The notes: generated by a model from the letters alone, not told the origin. Shown: positions 14,830 through 21,616, numbered from the stretch's first letter. The stretch: 24,139 nucleotides of DNA from an uncultured Lachnospiraceae bacterium (GCA_910578555.1 CAJTPS010000033.1:1-24139); one strand, 5' to 3'. Numbers and translations: made by a program.

Positions 14830-16056
14830 ATGAAAGGAAATATTGTTGTTGGTCAGTCTGGCGGCCCCACAGCCGTTATTAACTCTTCCGTAGCGGGCGT
14901 ATACGCTGCAGCTAAGAAGTTAGGCGTGAAGAAGATTTATGGTATGGTTCATGGTATTGAAGGATTCTTAGAGGATAAAATGATCGATCTGGGCGATTAT
15001 CTGGATGATGAGACCGGAATCGAGCTGTTAAAGAGAACACCTTCCGCATTCCTTGGTTCCTGCCGTTTCAAGATGCCGAAGATCGAGGGACATGAGGATG
15101 TATACGAGAAGATATTCGAGATCATGGAGAAGCACGACATTGAGTGTCTGTTCTACGCAGGCGGCAATGACTCCATGGATACGGTTAAGATGCTGTCGGA
15201 CTATGCGGCGGCACACAATAAGCCTCAGAGATTCATGGGCGTACCGAAGACGATCGACAACGATCTGCCGGTGACGGATCACTGCCCGGGTTACGGTTCC
15301 GCAGCAAAATATATTGCGGCTTCCCTGAAAGAGATCATTCGTGATAACGAGTCCTTCGGCGCGAAGAAGCCTACCATCTGTATCGTAGAGATCATGGGAC
15401 GTAACGCAGGATGGCTGACGGCAGCAGCAGCGCTGGCCAAGGGCGACGACTGCAGCGGATGTGATGCGATCTACCTTCCGGAGAGAGTATTTGATATTGA
15501 TAAATTCATGGCTGACGTGAAAGAACTGGCAGCGACGAAGTCTTCCGTAGTAATTGCGGTATCTGAAGGTGTTAAGGTTGCGGACGGCAGATATGTATGT
15601 GAGCTCGGCAGAGAAGTAGCGGTAGACGCGTTCGGTCATAAGCAGATGTCCGGTACAGCTGTAATGCTGGCGGACAAGATCGCGGCTGAGACAGGTCTTA
15701 AGACTCGTGCGATCGAATTCTCTACTTTACAGAGAGCGGCAACACATCTGGCTTCCCTGACAGATATCAACGAGGCATTCCAGGTTGGTTATGACGCCGT
15801 TGTAGCAGCGGAAGAAGGCAAGACCGGCATGATGATCACGCTTGACAGAAACGGTGATGCTCCTTATCAGTGCGGTACGAGCGCATATGATATCCACGCT
15901 ATCGCTAACGTGGAGAGAAACGTTCCCGACGAGTGGATCACAGCGGACGGCAAGGGTCTGACAGACGGCTATGAGAAGTATGCGAGACCGCTCATCATGG
16001 GCGAGTTGCAGCCGTTATTTGTAAACGGTCTGCCGAGACATCTGGTTCGCAAATAA
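14830..16056 (+). CDS. pfp: Pyrophosphate-type 6-phosphofructokinase
   Basis: A 408-aa phosphofructokinase. It converts fructose 6-phosphate to fructose 1,6-bisphosphate in the cytosol. The phosphate-donor loop GQSGGPTAVINSS is at 8-20. At the two positions that separate ATP from PPi enzymes it has Asp114 (GGNDS, 111-115) instead of Gly and Lys140 (PKTIDNDLP) instead of Gly, the PPi-dependent signature; use of PPi is thus inferred and the reaction would be reversible. The catalytic Asp143 (TIDND) and MGRNAGWL are present. The start is supported by AAAGGAG seven bases upstream. It is monocistronic, with a strong extended -10 promoter, an upstream repeat array and its own terminator. Confidence 0.93.
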   Translation: MKGNIVVGQSGGPTAVINSSVAGVYAAAKKLGVKKIYGMVHGIEGFLEDKMIDLGDYLDDETGIELLKRTPSAFLGSCRFKMPKIEGHEDVYEKIFEIMEKHDIECLFYAGGNDSMDTVKMLSDYAAAHNKPQRFMGVPKTIDNDLPVTDHCPGYGSAAKYIAASLKEIIRDNESFGAKKPTICIVEIMGRNAGWLTAAAALAKGDDCSGCDAIYLPERVFDIDKFMADVKELAATKSSVVIAVSEGVKVADGRYVCELGREVAVDAFGHKQMSGTAVMLADKIAAETGLKTRAIEFSTLQRAATHLASLTDINEAFQVGYDAVVAAEEGKTGMMITLDRNGDAPYQCGTSAYDIHAIANVERNVPDEWITADGKGLTDGYEKYARPLIMGELQPLFVNGLPRHLVRK

Positions 16057-16137
16057 TCAGCACGCCGGGAGGTGTTCCCGTGTCTGATCGAACAGACAGC
16101 GTGGCAATGCAGATAAATATATGATATGGAAAAGAAG

Positions 16138-16176
16138 AAACCGGAACGGCTGTCCATGTGCAGTGGTTCCGGTTTT
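16138..16176 (+). terminator. Terminator of pfp
   Basis: AAACCGGAAC (16138-16147) pairs with GTTCCGGTTT (16166-16175), with T-rich sequence TTTTGTT. A smaller hairpin, TGTCTG/CAGACA, lies at 16081-16098. From 16180 to the inverted site at 16326 I see no gene. Confidence 0.85.
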
Positions 16177-16325
16177 GTTATATCACAGGAAAATGTGTCC
16201 TATGCCATAAAAGAGATGCGCAGGACGGGAAATGCCGGAATATGGCTGTCGGGGAAAGCTTTTATTGCATTGTATAAATGGATAGAAATGTGCTGATTGG
16301 ATAATATATCAGGTAAAATATAAAA

Positions 16326-16358
16326 GAATACAACATTTGTATCAGAAATGTTGCATTC
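16326..16358. repeat. Left recombination-like inverted site
   Basis: Two 13-bp arms, GAATACAACATTT and AAATGTTGCATTC (inverted, one mismatch), flank the asymmetric 7-bp centre GTATCAG. This is the usual shape of a tyrosine-recombinase core site. Its reverse complement matches the right site (17181-17213) at 30 of 33 positions, including the first 22 in a row. Confidence 0.8.
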
Positions 16359-16374
16359 TTGCCTTACACTTTAT

Positions 16375-16401
16375 ATATCGGTGCGGTTTCCAAATACTTT
16401 A
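16375..16401 (-). promoter_or_regulatory. SigD/sigma-28-type flagellar promoter, inside the cassette
   Basis: On the minus strand TAAA (16401-16398) is followed by 15 bases and then ACCGATAT (16382-16375). The flagellar sigma consensus is TAAA-N15-GCCGATAT; only the first -10 base differs. Written the other way, TAAAGTAT-N11-ACCGATAT differs from TAAAGTTT-N11-GCCGATAA by three bases. Here it points to the pfp terminator and no gene. I found no comparable site upstream of csrA or fliC in the present orientation. Confidence 0.75.
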
Positions 16402-16423
16402 TAGTAAAAATAAAAAAATTTCG

Positions 16424-17005
16424 CTACAGTCTTACATTCAGATACACCCGGTCTTTATCCTCCTGCTCAATACATAGATACTGCTTCGTAACACGGTAGG
16501 AAGAGTGGTTGTAAAGTTCCATCAGAAGGGCGGGCTGTACGCCTTGCTTCCAGGCGTGGTAGCCGAAAGTCTTGCGCAGGGAATGACAGCTTATGTGTTC
16601 GTCCAGATTTGCGTACTCAGCAGCTTCCTTGATGATGCGAAATGCCTGGGAACGGGAGATATGGGATTGTGATTTTCTGCCGTTGGGAAAAAGATATTGA
16701 TCCGCATCGGTGTAGTGATATTTGTCATGCAGTACATTTAAGACATCATGTACGCTGGTGTTGACCGCAACACTGCGCTCTTTGCCGGTTTTTTGCTCTG
16801 TAATACAGATATGCTCTCTGAAGCAGTTTTGTCTCTGATTGAATACGTCGCTCCACTGCAGCCGCAGCAAGTCGCCGATCCGGAATGCGGTGTTTAGTCC
16901 AAGAATAATCATCGCATAATTTCTATACGCAGGTTTTTTCGTCAGATAGTATTCCTTGAACTTTTCAAGTTTTTCTTCGTTTTTAATAGGGTAAGTTGTG
17001 CTCAT
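16424..17005 (-). CDS. Small tyrosine recombinase (FimB-size invertase candidate)
   Basis: A 193-aa protein consisting only of the phage-integrase-type catalytic domain, the size of FimB/FimE-type invertases. Catalytic residues are all visible: Arg42 (TAFRIGDLLRLQW), Lys72 (EQKTGKER), His141 and Arg144 (CHSLRKTFGYH), His167 (LYNHSSYRVT) and nucleophile Tyr176 (KQYLCIE). The start is ATG 17005, with AAAGGAG six bases upstream; the open frame continues to 17470 but crosses csrA and is not used. A minus-strand promoter fits at 17046-17074. It lies inside a pair of inverted core-type sites and should invert the segment including itself. An integrase of a decayed element is the alternative. Confidence 0.88.
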   Translation of the reverse strand: MSTTYPIKNEEKLEKFKEYYLTKKPAYRNYAMIILGLNTAFRIGDLLRLQWSDVFNQRQNCFREHICITEQKTGKERSVAVNTSVHDVLNVLHDKYHYTDADQYLFPNGRKSQSHISRSQAFRIIKEAAEYANLDEHISCHSLRKTFGYHAWKQGVQPALLMELYNHSSYRVTKQYLCIEQEDKDRVYLNVRL

Positions 17006-17044
17006 ATGATTTCTCCTTTGTGCCTGTTTTGAATCTGCAAACAT

Positions 17045-17125
17045 CATGATATCCCGTAAAAGCGAGACTCGCAAAGCCGGTGCACATGAATCCGGCAAAC
17101 CGATATTGCCGGTGACGATATCATG
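17045..17125 (-). promoter_or_regulatory. Promoter and structured leader region of the recombinase gene
   Basis: Minus strand: TTGCGA (17074-17069), 17-bp spacer, TATCAT (17051-17046). The -10 lies in one half of an inverted repeat, CATGATATC (17045-17053) with GATATCATG (17117-17125). Between them are GCGAGACTCGC and GCCGG/CCGGC. A regulator or the recombinase could bind the inverted repeat; this is inference. Confidence 0.45.
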
Positions 17126-17180
17126 CAGCAGGTACACGATCAGGTGCGAAATGCAACTGCTGACAGATTGTGGCACGATG

Positions 17181-17213
17181 GAATGCAACATTTCTGATAC
17201 AAGTGTTGCATTG
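17181..17213. repeat. Right recombination-like inverted site
   Basis: GAATGCAACATTT, centre CTGATAC, then AAGTGTTGCATTG. The centre is the reverse complement of that in the left site, so recombination would invert rather than delete the segment. An extra ATGCAAC half-site lies at 17151-17157. The outer arm also offers a weak -35 (TTGCAT, 17206-17211) with TATAGC at 17228-17233, a possible basal promoter for csrA. Confidence 0.8.
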
Positions 17214-17306
17214 CAGGGAAGCCGCTTTATAGCCGTACACAGTGAACCGGCCGTTTTACAAGAGACGGGGAAGGTGGAAGGATAAAGAAATGCAGGGAGG
17301 TATGAC

Positions 17307-17567
17307 ATGTTAAGACTGACAGTGAACACGGAAGAATATCTGATGATTGGGGATGATATCAGGATCGCATTCCTCGGAGGAACAAAGAACCACACCCGCG
17401 TCATGCTGGATATTCCAAAGGAAGTTAATGTTGTCCGCGGCAAGGTGCTTGAGAAAAGGACGACTGACACGGAGGAAAAGAAGAAACTGGCACATTACTA
17501 TGCGGAGCCGGAACTGCAAGAGCGATACCGGAAGAAAAAAGTGCAGGTAAGCAGTACTGTAAAGTGA
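17307..17567 (+). CDS. csrA: CsrA translational regulator
   Basis: An 86-aa CsrA-family RNA-binding protein. The core (1-52) shows the usual pattern: MLRLTVN, EEYLMIGDDIRIAFLG, then IPKEVNVVRGKVLEKR with the RNA-contacting Arg44. A lysine/glutamate-rich tail of about 34 residues extends beyond the typical 60-75-aa length. CsrA binds GGA motifs in mRNA leaders; in Bacillus it represses flagellin translation and is countered by FliW. The ribosome site AGGGAGG stands before ATG 17307. It is followed 342 bp later by fliC, whose leader has a fitting CsrA site. No fliW is in the window. Its expression may depend on the invertible cassette immediately upstream. Confidence 0.9.
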   Translation: MLRLTVNTEEYLMIGDDIRIAFLGGTKNHTRVMLDIPKEVNVVRGKVLEKRTTDTEEKKKLAHYYAEPELQERYRKKKVQVSSTVK

Positions 17568-17683
17568 CAGAGATACGGCAGATGTGCAGAAGGGAGCATT
17601 ACGATTCAGGAATGTCGGTTTTTGCATACACGGACAGGGTAATAACCCGGGGCTGTCCTGGGGGTCTCGGGATTATTATACAA

Positions 17684-17711
17684 AAAGTAAATTCCATGCG
17701 GAATTTACTTT
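17684..17711 (+). promoter_or_regulatory. Perfect hairpin in the csrA-fliC spacer
   Basis: AAAGTAAATTCC (17684-17695) pairs fully with GGAATTTACTTT (17700-17711) around ATGC. No T run follows on the plus strand, so it is not a clear terminator. It may be a processing or stability element. Upstream, 17637-17678 can form a weaker TAATAA-CCCG/CGGG-TTATTA hairpin. The spacer 17568-17909 contains no convincing gene. Confidence 0.6.
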
Positions 17712-17824
17712 ACGAGATTCGCTGCGCGAACTCGGCGGATAAAGATTCCGTAAATTAAGGGCTTGCAGGCAAGCTCTGCATGGAGAATGATAAGCAGATG
17801 GCTTAGCTGCGAACTCGGGCAACT

Positions 17825-17902
17825 GGAGTTAACGCTTTCGGTGTTTACTCCGAAACAAAGCAGCCACCGCAAACGGATTTGCGGCTGGTAACCACAAGGA
17901 GG
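17825..17902 (+). promoter_or_regulatory. fliC leader with two candidate CsrA-binding sites
   Basis: ACAAGGAGG (17894-17902) fits the CsrA consensus ACANGGANG and is also the fliC ribosome site. Twenty-three bases upstream, a hairpin CCGCAAA-CGGA-TTTGCGG (17867-17884) presents GGA in its loop, the preferred CsrA context. A further hairpin pairs GGAGTTAAC (17825-17833) with GTTTACTCC (17843-17851). Bridging by a CsrA dimer would block translation. This is the layout known from the Bacillus hag leader; binding here is inferred. Confidence 0.65.
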
Positions 17903-17909
17903 TAAAATT

Positions 17910-18935
17910 ATGGTAGTAAAACACAACATTACAGCAATGAATTCCAACAGAATGCTTGGTCTGACGACAAGCGCACAGGCAAAGTCCACAGAGAAGTTAT
18001 CATCCGGATACAAGATCAACCGTGCAGCAGATGACGCGGCAGGCTTATCCATTTCCGAGAAGATGAGAAGACAGGTAAGAGGACTTACCCAGGCTTCCGC
18101 AAATGCACAGGACGGTATCTCCTGCGTACAGACAGCAGAAGGTGCACTGAACGAAGTACAGGATATGCTTCAGAGAATGAACGAGCTGGCAGTAAAGGGA
18201 GAGAACGGCACGCTGACATCTACAGACCGCAGCTACATCCAGGCGGAAGTAAAACAGCTGATGAGCGAGATCGACCGTGTACAGAGCACAACCACATTCA
18301 ACGAGCAGAAGCTGCTTGACGGTTCCTTCTCCAACAAGGGACTGCAGGTAGGCGCAGAGTCCGGACAGCACATCGGTATCACGATCAAGAACATGAATAC
18401 CAACGAACTGATGGCAAATGCACTGCATAAGGGCACAAAGTTTGGCACAGCGAACATCGACGCTAAGACTACTGATACGAACACACTTACAAAGTATGGT
18501 GAGAATGCAGAGAACACCTTGAAGGTTGATATGCTGGCTAAGTTCTACACACTTGATCCTACTAAGGTGGTTGACACAGCTGTTAAGGCGGACACAGCTA
18601 ATGTTAAGGCTGCTACACTTGCAGCAGCAGATAAGGCAACAGCTCCTACAGCAGCAGACTTCGCAGCACTGAACGCATTTGCCAAGAGTGCAATTCAGGA
18701 TGTATCCAAACAGCGTTCCGACCTCGGTGCAGTTCAGAACAGATTAGAGCATACGATCAGCAATCTGGATAACATCGTGGAGAACACCACATCTGCAGAA
18801 GCAGCAGTTCGTGATACAGATATTGCAACAGAGATGGTTAAGTACGCGAACAACAACATCTTACAGCAGGCTGGCACATCCATGCTGTCACAGGCGAACC
18901 AGTCTAACCAGCTGGCACTGTCCTTACTCGGTTAA
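17910..18935 (+). CDS. fliC: Flagellin
   Basis: A 341-aa flagellin, the filament subunit exported by the flagellar type III system. The conserved N-terminal D0/D1 part (about 1-140) has MVVKHNITAMNSNRMLG, KLSSGYKINRAADDAAGLSISEKMRRQVRGL and AEGALNEVQDMLQRMNELAVKG. The C-terminal D1/D0 part (about 255-341) has DLGAVQNRLEHTISNLDN and ends SMLSQANQSNQLALSLLG. The centre (about 165-255) is short, Ala/Thr/Lys-rich and variable. There is no signal peptide, as expected. Codon choice is more biased than in neighbours, fitting high expression. Expression is likely flagellar-sigma dependent via the cassette promoter when inverted, and CsrA-controlled at the ribosome site. Confidence 0.97.
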   Translation: MVVKHNITAMNSNRMLGLTTSAQAKSTEKLSSGYKINRAADDAAGLSISEKMRRQVRGLTQASANAQDGISCVQTAEGALNEVQDMLQRMNELAVKGENGTLTSTDRSYIQAEVKQLMSEIDRVQSTTTFNEQKLLDGSFSNKGLQVGAESGQHIGITIKNMNTNELMANALHKGTKFGTANIDAKTTDTNTLTKYGENAENTLKVDMLAKFYTLDPTKVVDTAVKADTANVKAATLAAADKATAPTAADFAALNAFAKSAIQDVSKQRSDLGAVQNRLEHTISNLDNIVENTTSAEAAVRDTDIATEMVKYANNNILQQAGTSMLSQANQSNQLALSLLG

Positions 18936-19016
18936 TGGTAATCAGATTTCCATACTGACGCGATCCGCGTAAGTTTATGGATATGCTGCAAAGAGTTCAT
19001 ATGTTGTGTTGGAATG

Positions 19017-19047
19017 GCCGCACCTTGTATCGGGTGCGGCTGTTTCC
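19017..19047 (+). terminator. Terminator of fliC
   Basis: GCCGCACC (19017-19024) pairs with GGTGCGGC (19033-19040), followed by TGTTTCC. The T run is short but the stem is GC-rich. Confidence 0.7.
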
Positions 19048-19114
19048 TGTATCATTGTAAATGGAACACAAAATGGAATGACGAAAAAACGTTTATATAA
19101 ATAATGTTTTTGTA

Positions 19115-19143
19115 TTGACATATCTATATGCACTTCCTATAAT
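19115..19143 (+). promoter_or_regulatory. Perfect consensus housekeeping promoter
   Basis: TTGACA (19115-19120), exactly 17 bp, TATAAT (19138-19143). Both boxes match the sigma-A consensus completely. It would give the Rpn-family gene a leader of about 255 nt, which includes the 17-bp repeats and further hairpins. Confidence 0.85.
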
Positions 19144-19191
19144 ATATATAGAAAATTCCTCGGGGAGTTTCGAGTTTGCGAAGCGAATCTT

Positions 19192-19242
19192 GCAATTGAG
19201 TGAAGCTCGCAATTGAGCGAAGCTCGCAATTGAGCGAAGCTC
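19192..19242. repeat. Three 17-bp tandem repeats
   Basis: GCAATTGAGYGAAGCTC occurs three times without gaps (19192-19208, 19209-19225, 19226-19242; the first has T for Y). Each unit has the mini-hairpin GAGC-GAA-GCTC. A related TTGCGAAGCGAATC stands just before. The GCGAAGC core also appears in the 88-bp repeats at the left end of the window. Confidence 0.9.
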
Positions 19243-19263
19243 AATTTATTGTAGACAGTATAA

Positions 19264-19332
19264 GTGAAATTCAGAACCTTGTTCAAGGTTACAGATCGGA
19301 TGACCCGATTCGGCGTATCAGCCATATTTCAC
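19264..19332 (+). promoter_or_regulatory. Structured leader before the Rpn-family gene
   Basis: An outer stem GTGAAAT (19264-19270) with ATTTCAC (19326-19332) encloses AACCTTG/CAAGGTT and ATCGG/CCGAT hairpins. This may form a branched RNA; I do not recognise it as a known class. Confidence 0.35.
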
Positions 19333-19405
19333 GATGATTATGAGAATGGCTGTGCAGTGCCGCACAGAGAGCGGCGGCAGATGCAATACAGCCGGAAAGG
19401 GGTAT

Positions 19406-20332
19406 ATGGGAAGAAAGGATTTAGCGGGGAAAGAGTTCTTTGCGGACCGTGAGCGGTTTGCGGAACTGATGAATGTCATCCTGTATCGTGGCGAGGATGT
19501 GGTCAGGGCGCAAAACCTGATCCGGATGGAGCGGGCGTATCCTTCCCCGCTTAGAGACGGCGAGAAAAGCAGAGACGTTTTGATGAAAGATACGGGGCAG
19601 AACATCTGCTACGGACTGGAACTGGAGACGGAAGCGGATTACAGAATGCCGGAGCGGGTGTTATCCTATGATGTCTGTGAGTGGGAGACACAGATCCGGG
19701 AGATTGGAAAGCAGCGTGACCGGGAGGAGATGGATTACAGGGATAAAAAGAGCCGCCTGCGGCTGGAGGATTCTCTGATGCCGGTGGTAACAGTTGTGCT
19801 GTATCTTGGAGGCGGGCACTGGCAGGGAAGCAGGAGACTGTCTGAATTATTCAGCATTTCACCGCAGAGCAGGAAAAGATTGAACGATCTGCTGCCTGAC
19901 TACGGTTTTCCACTGGCGGAAGCGGATTATGTGGATGCAGGGATATGTAAGACTGATTTAAGAGAGTTTTTTCATGCTATGCAGTGCCGCACAGATAAAG
20001 GAAAGCTAAGGGCACTGCTACATACAGAGCGGTTCAGTAATTTGAAAGAAGAGACAGAATGGGCGATTGCAGTTTATTTAGACAGAAAGCATCTGATAAA
20101 GAAGATGAAGCAGGAGGGAATCGGTATGTGCCAGGCATTAGATGAATTGATGGAAGATAAAAAGCAGGAAGGAAAACGGGAAGGAAAACGAGAGGGGAGA
20201 CTGGCGGGTAGAAAAGAAGAAAAAAGGGTGATTATCAGCCGTATGTTGCAGGAGGGAATGGATAAGGCATTGATCCGCAGGGTTACAGACTGTACGGAGG
20301 CAGAAGTGGAACTGGCCGCAGGCCGTAGCTGA
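19406..20332 (+). CDS. Rpn-family recombination-promoting nuclease / transposase-like protein
   Basis: A 308-aa member of the Rpn/PD-(D/E)XK nuclease family, often annotated as putative transposase and present in many copies in Lachnospiraceae. It starts MGRKDLAGKEFFADRERFAELMNVILY, the usual opening of the family. The likely catalytic region is around CYGLELETEADYRMPERVLSYD; further landmarks are PVVTVVLYLGGGHW. The C-terminus has a Lys/Arg/Glu-rich run with KREG repeats, then a helical tail. ATG 19406 was chosen because AAAGGGG precedes it and the family opening fits; the frame could start at 19334. Family members act on DNA and promote RecA-independent recombination; whether this copy is active is not shown. 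Confidence 0.8.
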   Translation: MGRKDLAGKEFFADRERFAELMNVILYRGEDVVRAQNLIRMERAYPSPLRDGEKSRDVLMKDTGQNICYGLELETEADYRMPERVLSYDVCEWETQIREIGKQRDREEMDYRDKKSRLRLEDSLMPVVTVVLYLGGGHWQGSRRLSELFSISPQSRKRLNDLLPDYGFPLAEADYVDAGICKTDLREFFHAMQCRTDKGKLRALLHTERFSNLKEETEWAIAVYLDRKHLIKKMKQEGIGMCQALDELMEDKKQEGKREGKREGRLAGRKEEKRVIISRMLQEGMDKALIRRVTDCTEAEVELAAGRS

Positions 20333-20343
20333 AAATTTTTTCC

Positions 20344-20372
20344 AAAAGAGTGGTTTACAAAACTGCTCTTTT
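20344..20372 (+). terminator. Terminator of the Rpn-family gene, overlapping the next promoter
   Basis: AAAAGAGTGGTT (20344-20355) pairs with AACTGCTCTTTT (20361-20372) with two wobble pairs. The T run is the end of the stem. The lacI -35 box lies in its loop. Confidence 0.6.
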
Positions 20373-20382
20373 GTTATATGAT
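20354..20382 (+). promoter_or_regulatory. Promoter of the lacI-family gene
   Basis: TTTACA (20354-20359), 17-bp spacer, TATGAT (20377-20382). The predicted start at about 20389 coincides with the first base of the two operators. Confidence 0.7.
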
Positions 20383-20388
20383 GGTTGT

Positions 20389-20416
20389 GGAAAACGATTT
20401 CCGGAAAACATTTTCC
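20389..20416. promoter_or_regulatory. Two abutting LacI-type operators
   Basis: GGAAAACGATTTCC (20389-20402) and GGAAAACATTTTCC (20403-20416) are 14-bp palindromes placed back to back; the first has the central CG typical of LacI/CcpA-family sites. Located at +1 to +28 of the predicted transcript, they would block transcription when bound. Autorepression by the encoded regulator is the simplest reading; CcpA is an alternative. Confidence 0.75.
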
Positions 20417-20494
20417 GACAGACAGATATATTGAATTTGAACAGATCAGGGAGATATTTTTCGTGACAGTGCTCGTTTCCGGAATGGGAAAATA

Positions 20495-21484
20495 ATGGTA
20501 TCGATCAAGGATGTCGCAAAACGTGCAGGTGTAGCGATCTCTACTGTATCCAAGGTGCTGAACAACTACCCTAATGTAAGCGAAGAGACGAAGAAAAAAG
20601 TGAATCAGGCGGTTACGGAACTGAATTTTGTACCTAATTCCGTTGCGGCAGCCTTATCCTCGAAGCAGTCCGGCAGGGTGGCGATTCTCCTGAACCTGAG
20701 CAATGTTTCGCAGGCAGTGGACGAGATCAACATGCAGTACATGGCTGGGACGATCGGACAGGCAGTGGACATGAATCTGGATGTGATTACGATCTTTTAT
20801 TCCATGCTTAAGAATAAGAGTATGGAGGAAGTGATACGCTATCTGCAGTCTCAGAGCATCACAGGATTGATCATCTTCGGCATATCTAAGGAAGATAAGG
20901 TGCTGCATAAGCTGATCGGGACACAGAGTTTTAAGATCGTAGTGGTGGACGCGCCGATCGTGAATGAGGTCACTTCGTCTATCTGGGTCGATCAGGAGAA
21001 GGCGCAGTATGATGTGGCGAAGAAGACCGTGATGGAGAACAAGAGTAAGAGTATTCTCTACCTGGCGGGGAAGAAGAACGGTTATGTGACGGACGGACGG
21101 CTAAAGGGTATCAGACGTCTGGCGCAGGAGCAGAACTTAAATCTGCTTATCAGAAACGGTGAGTTTTCCGAACTGCAGGCGAGAAATCTGACATTTCGAT
21201 ATGCCAGAAAGAAGGACGTGGTGGTATGTGCGTCCGATCTGATGGCGATCGGCGCGATGAAGGCGCTTACCGAGATGGATATCTTCCGGCCGGTGTGCGG
21301 TTTCGACGGTATCACGCTGATGGGATATGCGGGTAAGCAGATGAATACGGTCAGACAGAATTTTAAAAGAATTGCGTCAGAGGCGGTGAAAGAATTGAAA
21401 CGACTGCTTGAAGGCGGAGCGGGACAGCAGATCGTGCTGGATTATGAACTGGTAAGAATGAAATATTTGGATATTATATGTTAA
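20495..21484 (+). CDS. LacI-family transcriptional regulator
   Basis: A 329-aa LacI/GalR-type regulator. The N-terminal helix-turn-helix and hinge (about 3-56) read VSIKDVAKRAGVAISTVSKVLNN and NFVPNSVAAALSSKQSG. The periplasmic-binding-like effector domain (about 60-329) includes ITGLIIFGIS, VVVDAPIV, a VCASDLMAIGAMKAL segment and CGFDGITLMGYAG. The effector is presumably a sugar or sugar phosphate, but cannot be told. Start ATG 20495 has only a weak ribosome site (GGGAAAA). It is followed by the glycogen phosphorylase gene 177 bp later; a regulatory link is possible, but the operator palindrome is not seen before that gene. Confidence 0.93.
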   Translation: MVSIKDVAKRAGVAISTVSKVLNNYPNVSEETKKKVNQAVTELNFVPNSVAAALSSKQSGRVAILLNLSNVSQAVDEINMQYMAGTIGQAVDMNLDVITIFYSMLKNKSMEEVIRYLQSQSITGLIIFGISKEDKVLHKLIGTQSFKIVVVDAPIVNEVTSSIWVDQEKAQYDVAKKTVMENKSKSILYLAGKKNGYVTDGRLKGIRRLAQEQNLNLLIRNGEFSELQARNLTFRYARKKDVVVCASDLMAIGAMKALTEMDIFRPVCGFDGITLMGYAGKQMNTVRQNFKRIASEAVKELKRLLEGGAGQQIVLDYELVRMKYLDIIC

Positions 21485-21487
21485 TAG

Positions 21488-21616
21488 GACATGAAGTTGT
21501 ACTAAGGCTGCAAAGTACGCAGCCTAAGAACAACTAAGTCATGTCTAGAAGAATGCAAAGAGCATGCATTCTTCTAAAGCAGTGAATAAGTGAGCAGGCA
21601 GAAGAATGCAAGAGGC
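21488..21616. repeat. Large inverted-repeat structures between lacI and glgP
   Basis: First structure (21488-21545): GACATGA/TCATGTC, AGTTGT/ACAACT and AGGCTGC/GCAGCCT stack with small internal loops, twenty pairs in all. Second (21546-21576): TAGAAGAATGCA pairs perfectly with TGCATTCTTCTA. A direct copy of AGAAGAATGCA recurs at about 21601. No T run follows, so terminator function is uncertain. A leader RNA structure or a small palindromic repeat element is possible. Confidence 0.65.

Larger units (their letters stand above)
16326..17213. other. Candidate invertible DNA cassette (flagellar promoter switch)
   Basis: An 888-bp segment bounded by two inverted 33-bp sites. It encodes its own small tyrosine recombinase (16424-17005, minus) and contains a SigD/sigma-28-type promoter at 16375-16401 that points outward to the left. 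On inversion the promoter would map at about 17138-17164 and fire rightwards through the right site into csrA (17307) and fliC (17910). The architecture matches the Salmonella H segment (hin inside, hix sites outside, flagellin promoter within), though with an unrelated recombinase class. The orientation shown is the predicted OFF state for this promoter. Inversion itself is inferred. Confidence 0.7.

Noticed and set aside
16424..17005. Recombinase as the integrase of a prophage or integrative element
   Set aside because: Only a 193-aa catalytic domain, no phage or transfer genes and no tRNA target; matched inverted sites fit an invertase better.
17046..17285. 79-codon plus-strand frame in the cassette right end
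   Set aside because: It crosses the recombination site and recombinase promoter, has no ribosome site and no recognisable protein character.
17006..17470. Upstream extension of the recombinase reading frame
   Set aside because: It runs antisense through csrA and the right site, lacks family similarity, and ATG 17005 has an AAAGGAG site.
17564..17758. 64-codon frame after csrA
   Set aside because: Starts at GTG over the csrA stop without its own ribosome site and runs through the perfect hairpin at 17684-17711; more likely leader RNA.
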